Under the pieces are notes generated by a model. That model was not told where the DNA came from and ran no database searches. It was given only the letters and a program-made list of their open reading frames with translations. Below are positions 46,737 to 56,064 of a stretch of 64,000 nucleotides of DNA, piece by piece; the first letter of the stretch is position 1, and every line of letters starts with the position of its first letter. This DNA is from Limihaloglobus sulfuriphilus. GTDB lineage: Bacteria > Planctomycetota > Phycisphaerae > Sedimentisphaerales > Sedimentisphaeraceae. A program made the translations under genes and the position numbers. The stretch lies in NCBI RefSeq assembly GCF_001999965.1, contig NZ_CP019646.1:744001-808000 (forward strand), in the 5' to 3' direction.

Positions 46737-49700
46737 ATGATAATGAGCCTTTATAAAGCCGAGAAGATTCAAAATAAGAATTCTCAAACAGTGCCGGACT
46801 ATCAGCTTGAATCAGACGGTTCTTACCGTATAGACGGTTATGACAGAATCAATCCGTTCTCAAGTTTTCTCCCGGGAATCGGCGGCTTTGACGGCGTGCC
46901 GCTGTGGTGTCTGTATGTCAACAGGGCCCAGGCGGTAGCGTCTTTTGGAGTAGCCAATAAAGATAATGCTATCGCCGAGTTTCTTTCTGCTACCTGGGCA
47001 TATCAGCTTACGCCGGTTCAGGGGTTTCGGACTTTCTGTAAAGTAAACGGCAGTTTTTATGAACCGTTCCAAAATAATTTAACCTCCGAGATTTCTGAAA
47101 TAAAACGCTCAATGTGGATAGAACCTGACCGGCTGCGCCTTCGTGAGGTTAATAAAACAGCAGGCCTCCAGTTTGATGTGGAGTATTTTTCACCAGTCAA
47201 TCAGCCTCTTGGAAGTCTTGTGCGAAAGCTGAAAATAACGAACATTGGGGATCAAAATCAGTCAATTTCCGCCCTTGACGGGCTTGCTGTAATTGTTCCG
47301 GCAGGCTTTGCGGATTTTGGCCTTAAAAACATGAGACGGCTAAATGAGGCTTATGCCTCAGTAAAGCTCGTTGGGGAAAAGGCGGCTTTTTATGCTGCCA
47401 GAGTAATGGCGCATGACCAGGCAGAGGTTGTAAGTGTAAACTGCGGCAATTTTTACACCTCCTGGGTTAAGCAAGACAGCAATCTTCACAGCATAGAGCC
47501 TTTCGTCGATCCAGATGTAATATTCGGCAGCGGCAATGACCTTGTAACCCCCCGCAACTTTGTATGCAGTGACTCTATCGACAGAGATGCACAGGTCTGG
47601 GAAAACCGGCTTCCATGTGCTCTTACACCATTTGACAGTGATTTGCCCGCGGGAGGTTCCATAGAGCTGATTTCAATGACAGGCCATTCTCCTAATCAGC
47701 AGATTCTGGTAAATCATCTAAGCGGCATAACTGAAAGCGGTTATTTTGAGCGGCTTTGGCATGAAGTCCGGGCCCTTTCAGATGAAATTCTTCTGCCTGG
47801 ATTCAGTGTTTCCTCTGAGCCTCTGCTGGACGCGTATAACAGGCAGAATTATCTTGATAACATTGCCAGGGGCGGCGTTCCGGTATTGCTTCCGAGCAAA
47901 GACGGCGATGTTCCGCTGCATGTGTTTTCAAGGCGCCATGGTGATTTGGAGCGTGATTATAATTATTTTGAACTGCCGCCCCAGCCGCTCTCAAGCGGAC
48001 CGGGCAACTACAGAGATATTTGCCAGAACAGACGTTATGACAACTGGTTTTATCCCCAGCTCAATGAGCAGGCAATAAAAATGTTTGTTGAGCTGATACA
48101 GGCCGACGGTTTCAATCCGCTGGGAATAGAAGGCTATAAATGGAAACTGCCCGCGAGTATAGATGCCGGAGAATTCTGTCCGGTTGACTGTGATTATGCC
48201 AGGGCTGAATTTAGCAATATTTTTAAAGAGGCCTTTTATCCGGGTGAAATTCTTAAATGGCTCAATGATAATTCTGTAGTGATCGACAACAGGCTTGAGT
48301 GGCTTAAAAATATTCTGGGCAAATGTGAAAAAGTTCTTTGTGCATCCGGATTCGAAGGGGGCTACTGGGTAGATCACTGGATATACATTACCGACATGCT
48401 CGATGCTTACGCGGCGGTATATCCGGACAGGATACAATCTCTCTTTACAGGTTCCAGGGATATAAGCTGGTATGATGAAGGTGTTTATGTGCGGCCGAGA
48501 AATAAGAAATACTACCTCAAACAAGGCGGTTTTATACAGCTGGACTCGATAGAGCATACGCCGCAGGCAATAGTGGAGCTTCCCAAGGTTAGTGTTCTTG
48601 CTAAACTCTGCGTTCTAATGGCTATAAAGGCCTTGTCGTTTGACAGTGAATGCCGCGGCATCGAGATGGAAGCAGGGCGGCCGGGCTGGAACGATTCTTT
48701 AAACGGGCTGCCGGCACTTTTCGGATCTTCAACTTGTGAGGCCGCAGAGCTTGCAAGGATGGCAAAATGGGTTCTCGATAATCTTGAGGATATCAGCGAT
48801 ACCGAATTTCCCGCCGATACAGCGGATTTAATTCAAAATGCACTAACCGAACTTTCGGGCGATGAATACTCCTGGCACCGCTCATCGCAGATACGCGAGG
48901 ATTACAGAGAAAAAATCCGCTTTAACCCCTCAATGGATTTAAAAACAATAAAAGGTTCAGTGCTGAAAAACCTGCTTGAGAAAATATACAGGCGGGCAGG
49001 CGAGGCGGTCGAGAAATCAATTGACCCTGAAACCGGTCTCATTCATACGTATTTTCAGCATGAGCCTGTAGATTATGAGCTTGAGGGCAAACCAAAAGAC
49101 TACAAGTGCCTCACTTCTGAGGAGAAGGTTCCTTGTAAGAAAGTGTTGAAGTTCAAACAAAAGACACTGCCTCTCTTCCTGGAAGGTCAGGTTCACCGGC
49201 TCAGGCTTATAAATTCAAAAGAAAAGGCCCGCCAGGTTTACAGGTCTCTGAGAAACAGCCCTGTATTCGATAAAGAACTTGAAATGTATAAGCTCAATGA
49301 GTGCCTGAATTCTTGCGGAGATGAGATTGGCAGGGCCCGAACATTTTCGAGGGGCTGGTTTGAGAATGAGTCCATCTGGCTGCATATGTCATACAAATAT
49401 CTTCTTGAGCTTGTCAGGGCCGGACTTTATGAAGATTTCTATGAAGATGCCCGCACCATGCTGGTTCCGTTTATGGACCCGCGAGTTTATGGCAGAAGTG
49501 TGCTTGAGAACAGCTCTTTTATAGCTTCCTCTGCATGTCCCGACCCAAATGCGCGGGGCAGAGGCTTCGTTGCCAGACTCAGCGGCTCAACTGCTGAATT
49601 TATACATATCTGGCAACTGCTTACTGTAGGTGAGAAGCCTTTTAAGCTGGAAAATGGTCAACTCCGTTTTGGTCTTACACCTGCTCTGCCGGCAGAGTGG

Positions 49701-49964
49701 TTCACTAACGATTCGCGGGTTGTAAACTTCCGGGGCAAAAGCACACAGATACCTGCAAATTGTTTTGCCTGTTCCCTGCTGGGCAATATTCTGCTCGTGT
49801 ATCATAACCAAGCCGGAAAGAACACTTTCGGCGAAGATTCTGCCAAGCCGGTTAGATACCTGCTCAATGAGAATTTGGATGTAAGGGCCGATGAGTTTGA
49901 AGGTCAAATTGCCCAAGACATCCGAAACCGAAAATACAGCAGGGTAGATGTTTGGCTTGAGTGA
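46737..49964 (+). CDS. Large GH36/GH94-like carbohydrate-active enzyme (cellobiose phosphorylase-related)
   Basis: 1075 residues from the ATG at 46737, preceded by ACAGGTG; the frame is open back to 46683. The N-terminal beta-sandwich (about 1-330) is followed by a helical (alpha/alpha)6-barrel region containing GGYWVDHWIYITDMLDAYAA, WYDEGVYVRPRNK and RPGWNDSLNGLPALFGSS; the C-terminal part has FSRGWFENESIWLHMSYKYL. Proteins of this layout are annotated as cellobiose phosphorylase or GH36-type hydrolases in relatives. No signal peptide, so a cytoplasmic glycan phosphorylase or hydrolase is likely. The exact family assignment is uncertain. Confidence 0.7.
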   Translation: MIMSLYKAEKIQNKNSQTVPDYQLESDGSYRIDGYDRINPFSSFLPGIGGFDGVPLWCLYVNRAQAVASFGVANKDNAIAEFLSATWAYQLTPVQGFRTFCKVNGSFYEPFQNNLTSEISEIKRSMWIEPDRLRLREVNKTAGLQFDVEYFSPVNQPLGSLVRKLKITNIGDQNQSISALDGLAVIVPAGFADFGLKNMRRLNEAYASVKLVGEKAAFYAARVMAHDQAEVVSVNCGNFYTSWVKQDSNLHSIEPFVDPDVIFGSGNDLVTPRNFVCSDSIDRDAQVWENRLPCALTPFDSDLPAGGSIELISMTGHSPNQQILVNHLSGITESGYFERLWHEVRALSDEILLPGFSVSSEPLLDAYNRQNYLDNIARGGVPVLLPSKDGDVPLHVFSRRHGDLERDYNYFELPPQPLSSGPGNYRDICQNRRYDNWFYPQLNEQAIKMFVELIQADGFNPLGIEGYKWKLPASIDAGEFCPVDCDYARAEFSNIFKEAFYPGEILKWLNDNSVVIDNRLEWLKNILGKCEKVLCASGFEGGYWVDHWIYITDMLDAYAAVYPDRIQSLFTGSRDISWYDEGVYVRPRNKKYYLKQGGFIQLDSIEHTPQAIVELPKVSVLAKLCVLMAIKALSFDSECRGIEMEAGRPGWNDSLNGLPALFGSSTCEAAELARMAKWVLDNLEDISDTEFPADTADLIQNALTELSGDEYSWHRSSQIREDYREKIRFNPSMDLKTIKGSVLKNLLEKIYRRAGEAVEKSIDPETGLIHTYFQHEPVDYELEGKPKDYKCLTSEEKVPCKKVLKFKQKTLPLFLEGQVHRLRLINSKEKARQVYRSLRNSPVFDKELEMYKLNECLNSCGDEIGRARTFSRGWFENESIWLHMSYKYLLELVRAGLYEDFYEDARTMLVPFMDPRVYGRSVLENSSFIASSACPDPNARGRGFVARLSGSTAEFIHIWQLLTVGEKPFKLENGQLRFGLTPALPAEWFTNDSRVVNFRGKSTQIPANCFACSLLGNILLVYHNQAGKNTFGEDSAKPVRYLLNENLDVRADEFEGQIAQDIRNRKYSRVDVWLE

Positions 49965-49979
49965 GCCTTTGAACAAATA

Positions 49980-50058
49980 AAGCCGCCAAAGCAGCTTATA
50001 ATCCCTCCTTTGCCGCTTTGACGGCTTAAAAATGCCTTTATGCGCAATAGCGCATAAA
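49980..50058. terminator. Two hairpins between convergent genes
   Basis: AAGCCGCCAAAGCAGC (from 49980) pairs with GCCGCTTTGACGGCTT (to 50027) over 16 positions with two non-Watson-Crick pairs. A second perfect hairpin TTTATGCGC-AATA-GCGCATAAA spans 50037-50058 and is followed on the minus strand by GGCATTTTT. Together they probably stop both the enzyme gene (plus) and the small membrane protein gene (minus). Confidence 0.7.
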
Positions 50059-50156
50059 TCAGGCTTTATAATGTTCGCAATTTTAACAAAACCTTAGATT
50101 CAGCAAAGCTACAGTTCTTGGCTAAGCCGACTCATGATAGAGCAAATCTGTGGATA

Positions 50157-50366
50157 CTATGGTATCGGCGTGTAGGGGTATCCGAAGGGATATCCGCCTG
50201 TTGACGGCATTCCTTCACCTGTGCCGATAGCTGCAAGTGCTACCAGGATCGCCATAAAAGCAATCAAGGCGGTTACCAGCCAAAATCTGGAGTCATGAAG
50301 TAAATTGCTAAGGTGTAAATTGTCTTTGTCAAAATGGTTATGTGTGTTGTGTTTTAAAATATTCAT
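50157..50366 (-). CDS. Small single-pass membrane protein (unknown)
   Basis: 69 residues. The ATG at 50366 has GAGAGGAG ending 8 bases upstream, an excellent ribosome-binding site. The polar, His/Asn-rich N-terminus (NHFDKDNLHLSNLLHD) precedes one membrane span (FWLVTALIAFMAILVALAAI), followed by a Gly/Pro/Tyr tail ending GYPFGYPYTPIP. No known family is recognised. The gene is isolated, with long AT-rich DNA on the 5' side and hairpins on the 3' side, and looks real by its translation signals. Confidence 0.65.
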   Translation of the reverse strand: MNILKHNTHNHFDKDNLHLSNLLHDSRFWLVTALIAFMAILVALAAIGTGEGMPSTGGYPFGYPYTPIP

Positions 50367-50579
50367 AGTTTCAGCTCCTCTCTTTTGAGTTCAACTGGTT
50401 AAAGCTGAATTTTAATGAATTACAACATTAACTTTTCATCAATTTATACGATTAAAGATACAGTATGTTTTTATTTTTTTATCTTTTATCGGAATGCGGT
50501 TTTCTTGCCAGATTCTGATGTCTTCGCTGTGTGTCAGCAAAGATGCCGCTCATATCTATCAAAACAGGCAATATAAATC

Positions 50580-50607
50580 TTGTAAAACTTTGCATCAGGC
50601 CTAAAAT
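50580..50607 (+). promoter_or_regulatory. Probable promoter of thiL with a very short leader
   Basis: TTGTAA at 50580-50585 and TAAAAT at 50602-50607, spacing 16. The transcription start would fall near 50614, 5 bases before the ATG at 50619, which has no ribosome-binding site. Confidence 0.45.
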
Positions 50608-50618
50608 TGTGTTTTAGA

Positions 50619-51542
50619 ATGAGCAGTGAATCAAAAATAACAGAATATTTCGCGGCGGCGCAACAGCTTGACCCTGTACGTTTTCCAATCGGTATCGGCG
50701 ATGATATGGCTCAAATCTGTACCGAGGATATCAAAAGCGTTCTGGTTACGACCGATATGCTCCTTGACGGCACGCATTTTGACCTTTCCGGAGGCGACAG
50801 GCTTGAGCTGGTTGGTTATAAATCGATGGCTGCCAGCCTTAGCGACTGCGCGGCGATGGCAAGCATACCGGTTGCCGCTGTAGTTTCGGTTGCTTTGCCA
50901 GCCGGTTTTGGCGAGGATAAACTTAAACGTCTGCACGCGGGCATACTCGATGCGGCGAGCAGATATAATTGTCCGCTTATCGGCGGAGATATCACCGGCT
51001 GGAAATCTTCAGATGACAGACTTGCTGTCTCGGTAACGATGTTTTCAAAATTGCCGCTCGGCGCAGAACCGATAAAACGCTCAACCGCACAGCCGGGAGA
51101 CAGGATATATGTTACCGGCTCGCTCGGCGGGTCAATCCGCGGCAGGCATCTTGAATTTACGCCGCGAATCGAAGAGGCTCTTCGTCTGCGAGGATTAGCG
51201 AAAATAACGGCGATGATGGATATTTCTGACGGTTTGAGCACTGATTTAAATCACATCTGCCGTCTATCCGGTGTGGGGGCAGTAGTATATGCTGAAAAGA
51301 TACCTGTTTCTTCTCTGCCGGATGTTGATTTAAGCAGTGCACTTAATGACGGCGAGGATTTTGAGCTTCTCTTTACCGTCGCCGCAAAGGATTCGGGAGG
51401 GCTGGAATCAGGCTGGAAGATGCCTGCGAAGATTACCTGTATCGGCGAAGTAACTGATAAGAAAGATGTTATGATTGAATTCCCAGACGGGCGAATTGAG
51501 CCGCTCAGAGCCGGCGGATATGACCATTTAAACAAAGAGTAA
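50619..51542 (+). CDS. thiL: Thiamine-monophosphate kinase
   Basis: 307 residues from the ATG at 50619; the frame extends to a TTG at 50607 without support. PurM-like kinase motifs are visible: IGDDMAQI near the N-terminus, TTDMLLDGTHFDL, GYKSMAASLSDCAAMA and GGDITG, ending with ISDGLSTDLNHICRLS and LNDGEDFELLF. Phosphorylates thiamine monophosphate to the active cofactor. The gene is followed by tsaE after 44 bp. Confidence 0.92.
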   Translation: MSSESKITEYFAAAQQLDPVRFPIGIGDDMAQICTEDIKSVLVTTDMLLDGTHFDLSGGDRLELVGYKSMAASLSDCAAMASIPVAAVVSVALPAGFGEDKLKRLHAGILDAASRYNCPLIGGDITGWKSSDDRLAVSVTMFSKLPLGAEPIKRSTAQPGDRIYVTGSLGGSIRGRHLEFTPRIEEALRLRGLAKITAMMDISDGLSTDLNHICRLSGVGAVVYAEKIPVSSLPDVDLSSALNDGEDFELLFTVAAKDSGGLESGWKMPAKITCIGEVTDKKDVMIEFPDGRIEPLRAGGYDHLNKE

Positions 51543-51586
51543 CTTTCAGGTATAAACAGCACTTACAAATAAGAAGTTTAGATGAT

Positions 51587-52042
51587 ATGAAAGAAATAAT
51601 TACAAAATCACCCCAGGAAACTATTAAACTTGGCGAGCGTATCGGGCAGCAGCTGCGTGGCGGCGAAGTCATCTCACTCGTGGGGAATCTCGGCACAGGT
51701 AAAACCCATATCATTAAGGGTATTGCTGGCGGTGTGTCTGAATGCAGTGAAGCGGTTGAGGGATTCGTAAACAGCCCTACATTTGTTCTTGTCAACGAAT
51801 ATCTTGATGGCAGGCTCGAAATATATCATATTGACGCTTACAGGCTTAGTTCTGCTACGGAATTCGAATTGTTGGGCTTTGATGATCTCTGCCATGATAA
51901 TTCTGTTGTTCTTATAGAGTGGGCGGATAAGGTGAGTAAATCATTGCAAGGCATTGATATGACAGAACTTGAGCTTGAACATGTCTCCGGAAGTGAGCGG
52001 CTTGTCAGGTTCAAAAAGATGCCTGCATATATTCATTTATGA
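51587..52042 (+). CDS. tsaE: tRNA threonylcarbamoyladenosine biosynthesis protein TsaE
   Basis: 151 residues. The P-loop GNLGTGKTH spans 33-41, and the Walker B-like VLIEWADKV and HIDAYRLSSATEFELLGFDD blocks are typical of TsaE (YjeE). Acts with TsaB and TsaD to make t6A37 in ANN-decoding tRNAs; TrmO, encoded at 2.5 kb, acts on that product. Confidence 0.93.
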   Translation: MKEIITKSPQETIKLGERIGQQLRGGEVISLVGNLGTGKTHIIKGIAGGVSECSEAVEGFVNSPTFVLVNEYLDGRLEIYHIDAYRLSSATEFELLGFDDLCHDNSVVLIEWADKVSKSLQGIDMTELELEHVSGSERLVRFKKMPAYIHL

Positions 52043-52061
52043 GAAAATAATAAATAACTTC

Positions 52062-52089
52062 TTGCATTTGGCTACGAATTTCGTATAAT
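52062..52089 (+). promoter_or_regulatory. Promoter of the aminotransferase gene
   Basis: TTGCAT at 52062-52067 and TATAAT at 52084-52089, spacing 16, about 50 bp upstream of the GTG start codon. Confidence 0.6.
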
Positions 52090-52141
52090 TCTGCTTGATG
52101 TCTTTAATCCTTGTAAAAAGTTTAATAGTTTAAGGTTATAA

Positions 52142-53446
52142 GTGCGAAGAGAAATAATACATGAGGGTTCAGGCCAGCTAACCTACGAAATCAGAGGCAT
52201 AGTCAAATTTGCCCGTGAACTCGAGCAGATGGGCGTTGAGATAACCTGGGAAAATATCGGAGATCCAATCCAAAAGGGTGAAAAGATGCCCGAGTGGATC
52301 AAAAAAATAATTCTTGAGCTTGCAAGTCAAGACAAGACTTATGGTTATGTTGATACTCAGGGTATCCCAGAAACACGGGAATTCCTTGCTCATAATATCA
52401 ATATCAGGGGCGGCTGTCAGGTAAACCGCGACGATATAGTGTTTTTCAACGGTCTTGGTGATGCCGTGAACAAGGTTTTCGGCTTTCTCAAACGTGAAGC
52501 CCGTGTAATCGGCCCTGCGCCGGCATATTCAACTCATTCATCCGCTGAGGCGGCTCACTCCGGTTATGAACACCTGACCTATCAGCTTGATCCCTATAAT
52601 AATTGGATGCCTGACCTGGATGATATAGAAAATAAGGTTCGCTACAACGATTCTATCGCGGGTCTTATGCTGATAAACCCTGATAACCCTACCGGAGCCG
52701 TTTATCCGCGTGAGATTCTCGAAGCGATGGTAGATATCGCCCGCCGGCATGGATTATTCATGATCTGTGATGAGATTTATTCTCATATCGTTTATAACGG
52801 TACAGAAACAATGCATATGAGCGAGGTGATAGACGATGTCCCCGGTCTGGCTATGCGAGGAATATCCAAAGAGTATCCCTGGCCCGGCGGCAGGTGCGGC
52901 TGGATTGAGGTCTTTAATCAGGACAAATATCCTGATTTTAAGGGGTACATATCAAGCATTATAAACGCAAAAATGCTGGAAGTTTGTTCCACTTCGCTGC
53001 CTCAATATTCAATCCCGCCGGTTATAGGCAGCGATAATTATCCTGCGCATCTCAAGAATCGCAGTGCCGTTTTTGAATCGCGTGCCAAAGAAGCTGTTGA
53101 AATGCTCTCGGGAATAGACGGTATCGTGGTAAATGAGCCCAAGGGCGCGTTTTATATGTCGATTATGTTTGAGCCTGAAGTGCTTAACGGGGTTCAGAAA
53201 CTGGAAATAACCGACACTAAGGTCAGGAGGTTTATTGAAACCCGTGTACGAAATGTCACCAATGACAAGCGTTTTGTTTATTATCTGCTTGCCGCGACAG
53301 GGATTTGTGTTGTTCCGCTTACCGGATTCTGCTGTGACCGGGAAGGTTTCCGGATAACACTTCTGGAATGCGATGACGAAAAACGCAGATGGACATGGAA
53401 AACGATAGCTGAGGCTATAAAAGAATATATATCGTCAACCGAATAA
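52142..53446 (+). CDS. Class I/II pyridoxal-phosphate aminotransferase
   Basis: 434 residues starting at a GTG with AAGG 6 bases upstream. Fold-type I features are present: INPDNPTGAVYPREILEAM, ICDEIYSHIVYNG and the PLP lysine K243 in GISKEYPWPGGRCGW, with a C-terminal Arg (FRITLLEC) for the carboxylate. Closest to the long alanine-transaminase-like group in which the N-terminus reads YEIRGIVKFARELEQMG. Substrate is not certain. The gene converges with a small PEP-CTERM gene. Confidence 0.87.
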   Translation: MRREIIHEGSGQLTYEIRGIVKFARELEQMGVEITWENIGDPIQKGEKMPEWIKKIILELASQDKTYGYVDTQGIPETREFLAHNINIRGGCQVNRDDIVFFNGLGDAVNKVFGFLKREARVIGPAPAYSTHSSAEAAHSGYEHLTYQLDPYNNWMPDLDDIENKVRYNDSIAGLMLINPDNPTGAVYPREILEAMVDIARRHGLFMICDEIYSHIVYNGTETMHMSEVIDDVPGLAMRGISKEYPWPGGRCGWIEVFNQDKYPDFKGYISSIINAKMLEVCSTSLPQYSIPPVIGSDNYPAHLKNRSAVFESRAKEAVEMLSGIDGIVVNEPKGAFYMSIMFEPEVLNGVQKLEITDTKVRRFIETRVRNVTNDKRFVYYLLAATGICVVPLTGFCCDREGFRITLLECDDEKRRWTWKTIAEAIKEYISSTE

Positions 53447-53487
53447 CTCTTTGTCTGCAAAAATTATATAAAACAGTTTATTGCCGG

Positions 53488-53518
53488 GAAATTCACAAAT
53501 TCTCTCAAAGTGAATTTC
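53488..53518. terminator. Hairpin between convergent aminotransferase and PEP-CTERM genes
   Basis: GAAATTCAC (53488-53496) pairs perfectly with GTGAATTTC (53510-53518), overlapping the PEP-CTERM stop codon. No T-run, so its role is uncertain. Confidence 0.4.
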
Positions 53519-53834
53519 ATCTGCGGCTTAATAGTATGCCGATAATTCCTGTGCCGAATATAGCCATCGTGGATGGTTCGGGAACTGCCGCGTAGGTGTC
53601 AGCGTATTGTTTTTCTGCTGCAGTCCGTATGCAGCATTCAATTACATCAACTGCATTGAATTCACCCCCGCTGTCATTTTCGCCGGCTTCATTTTCTGCG
53701 GATAATGGGTGTTGATCAATGTTTGAAACATTCTGCGGAACAAAAAAATCACTGCAAATTGCTCCAGAAAAACTGCCTGCGGGCAGAGCAAGTATATAAA
53801 TTACTGCCAATAAAAATATAACGTACAATCTCAT
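53517..53834 (-). CDS. Small PEP-CTERM protein
   Basis: 105 residues from the ATG at 53834 (GAGG upstream); another ATG at 53849 would add five. A signal peptide (LYVIFLLAVIYILALPAGS) is followed by only about 55 mature residues, acidic, with three cysteines (one CC pair). The C-terminal signal AVPEPSTMAIFGTGIIGILL and RR tail is typical. It is far shorter than usual PEP-CTERM proteins, so it may be a small surface or regulatory peptide. Confidence 0.75.
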   Translation of the reverse strand: MRLYVIFLLAVIYILALPAGSFSGAICSDFFVPQNVSNIDQHPLSAENEAGENDSGGEFNAVDVIECCIRTAAEKQYADTYAAVPEPSTMAIFGTGIIGILLSRR

Positions 53835-54037
53835 TTTCCTTATCCTCATAAAATCTCAGAGGCAACTTGTTAATAGCGAACTTGGGTTAAATCTTGAATA
53901 TTAAGGTGTTTGCGCTAATAAACAGGCTTCATAATCGAGGGGTACTACTCAATCTCTATTCGAATGTAGAAAAACTTCTAATTTCTGACTATCTCTTAGT
54001 TAAATCTTACAACCTGAAACCTGGAAAGTCAAGGAAA

Positions 54038-54721
54038 TTATATTTTCCCGTCCTGAATTACAACGGTTCTATCTGCTGCATCGGCGACTTTCTTGTCGTG
54101 CGTAACCATAATAATCGTCTGACCCTCTTTGTTGAGCTGTTTTAAAAGCGTAAGAATTTCACTGCCTCTCTGCCAGTCGAGGTTGCCTGTGGGTTCGTCC
54201 GCCAGCAGCAGCCGCGGCTCATTTATAAGAGCCCTTGCCAGTGCGGTACGCTGGCGTTCGCCGCCGGATAGCTGGTGAGGTTTGTGATTGAGCCTGTCTG
54301 CGAGACCAACCTTTTCGAGCAGGGAAACGGCTCTTTTTTTGATATCAGAACTTATTGCGGCCCATTTAATGACAGAGCTTGAAGCCATTGCAGGCAGCAG
54401 GGTATTCTCAAGCACGTTAAATTCATCGAGAAGGTGGTAGAACTGGAACACAAAACCGACCTGTTTGTTTCTGTATGCGTTGAGCCTGGCAGCAGATATG
54501 CGTGCTAAATTTGTGCCCTCGTAGATAATTTCTCCGCTGTCGGGTTTATCAAGCGCGCCGAGAATATGCAGAAGGGTGCTCTTACCCGAGCCGGAGCTGC
54601 CCATAACGGCTACAAATTCGCCGCGGGCGGTTTCGAGATTCACACCCTTTAGCACCTGCAGCCGGGTTTGCCCCATTTTATATGACTTTATGATATTTTC
54701 ACATTTTATGATAGAATTCAT
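54038..54721 (-). CDS. LolD-type ABC transporter ATP-binding protein
   Basis: 227 residues. Walker A GSSGSGKST spans 41-49, the signature is LSGGERQRTALARAL, and Walker B LLLADEPTGNLD follows, with TIIMVTHDKKVADAADRTV. QVGFVFQFYHLLDEFNVLENTLLPAM fits the MacB/LolD subgroup. Together with the two upstream permease genes it forms an outer-membrane lipoprotein exporter of the LolCDE type. Its start overlaps the stop of the preceding gene by 4 bp. Confidence 0.9.
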   Translation of the reverse strand: MNSIIKCENIIKSYKMGQTRLQVLKGVNLETARGEFVAVMGSSGSGKSTLLHILGALDKPDSGEIIYEGTNLARISAARLNAYRNKQVGFVFQFYHLLDEFNVLENTLLPAMASSSVIKWAAISSDIKKRAVSLLEKVGLADRLNHKPHQLSGGERQRTALARALINEPRLLLADEPTGNLDWQRGSEILTLLKQLNKEGQTIIMVTHDKKVADAADRTVVIQDGKI

Positions 54722-56064
54722 ACGGTTCCAACCCTTAGAACGTTAACGGGATCTTGTTTTACAGCTTGATGAGCCGGCCCAAGGCAGCCGAGTATAGAGG
54801 CTGTCAGGGCTCCGAATATTATCCATAGCAGGACATTTGTGTTTAGCTGGTTAGGTATCAGTCCTATGGCGTATATCGAACGGTCCCAGAGCTGCCAGCC
54901 GTAATTTGTGTGCAGCCAGTTTTCAAGCTCGTTGATGTATCTCAAAAACGCCCAGCCGCCAAGCCAGCCCAAAGAGGCGCCTATGATGCCGATCGCGGCA
55001 GAGAAAGATGTAAACATACCCATAAGCGATAATCTGCTTACGCCGAAACTTCTTAAGATGCCGATATCCTTATGTTTCGAGTTAACAATGATATAGAAGA
55101 CTATGAATACGACGAATACATTAAGCAGTCCAAGCAGTGTGAAAAGGGCGGTAAGCATGGTGCGTTCCTTCTCCATAGGTGCGATATTTTCAACCAGATG
55201 TACTTTCCAGCTTTTAACCTGTACCTGCTCAAAGAGTGAGGCGAACTGTGATCCGGAATTCTCCGAAATAAACCGCTTAAAAATCTCTCTTACCCCGCTT
55301 ACTCCCTGTTCAAGAGGAATACCCTGCTCAAATTTAATGAAAATACGGTTTACTCTGGCAGCAGCTGTGTCCATGCCGCAGATTTTTCCCGCCTGCTCGA
55401 AAGGCACATATATCGTAAAGTCATCCACCAGAGGCACGCCGGTGTCCGAATCGTTGGCGACATAAAAAGACTGGGAGTTTATGAGCCCTGTGGCCTCGTT
55501 GGCAAGTGTCCCTTTCCAGGTTAATGGAAAGCCGCTTATTTCTAACTTTACGGGATAATCGAGGCTGTGATTGTATGTTCCACTGCCGGATTTGGCATTC
55601 ATCATTGATATTCCGCGGATACAGCCCGGACCCTGGCCGTGCGGGTGATCAAATATACCGCCGCTGTAAGATTTCCTGTAGAGCGAATCGCAAAAACCGG
55701 TTACCATGCAGTAGCTGTCAGGTTTGATACCAATCAGGTCAACAGCCTGTGTCCAGTCGCCATCGTCCATGCTCAGCAATGCGCTGGAGTGAATTACCGG
55801 TGAGGCGGCGAGAATCTGGGCATCGCCTTCAAGCTCGTCTATCAGTTCATCGTAGTAGGGAAATCCGGTTAGAGAGCTGCTTGTTATCACGCAGTCCCCG
55901 ACAAGGGCATGATTCTTGTCCGCGAAATCCCGGATCAGACCGTCCATGATCGTCATCACCACCAGCTGTATGAAGACCGAAACGGCTATTGTAATGACAG
56001 CCAGCCAGACTATCGGGCGTCTGAGCATGTATTTGCCGATGAGTTTTCCGGTAAGTATCATCAC
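54718..56064 (-). CDS. LolC/LolE-like ABC permease (second copy)
   Basis: 448 residues. An N-terminal membrane segment (VWLAVITIAVSVFIQLVVMTI) is followed by a periplasmic domain (about 60-300) and a C-terminal FtsX block of three segments (MLTALFTLLGLLNVFVVFIVFYII; FTSFSAAIGIIGASLGWLGGW; LLWIIFGALTASILGCLGP), ending in the usual KQDPVNVLRVG. Overlaps its neighbours on both sides by 4 bases, so all three are translated together. Confidence 0.88.
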   Translation of the reverse strand: MMILTGKLIGKYMLRRPIVWLAVITIAVSVFIQLVVMTIMDGLIRDFADKNHALVGDCVITSSSLTGFPYYDELIDELEGDAQILAASPVIHSSALLSMDDGDWTQAVDLIGIKPDSYCMVTGFCDSLYRKSYSGGIFDHPHGQGPGCIRGISMMNAKSGSGTYNHSLDYPVKLEISGFPLTWKGTLANEATGLINSQSFYVANDSDTGVPLVDDFTIYVPFEQAGKICGMDTAAARVNRIFIKFEQGIPLEQGVSGVREIFKRFISENSGSQFASLFEQVQVKSWKVHLVENIAPMEKERTMLTALFTLLGLLNVFVVFIVFYIIVNSKHKDIGILRSFGVSRLSLMGMFTSFSAAIGIIGASLGWLGGWAFLRYINELENWLHTNYGWQLWDRSIYAIGLIPNQLNTNVLLWIIFGALTASILGCLGPAHQAVKQDPVNVLRVGTV

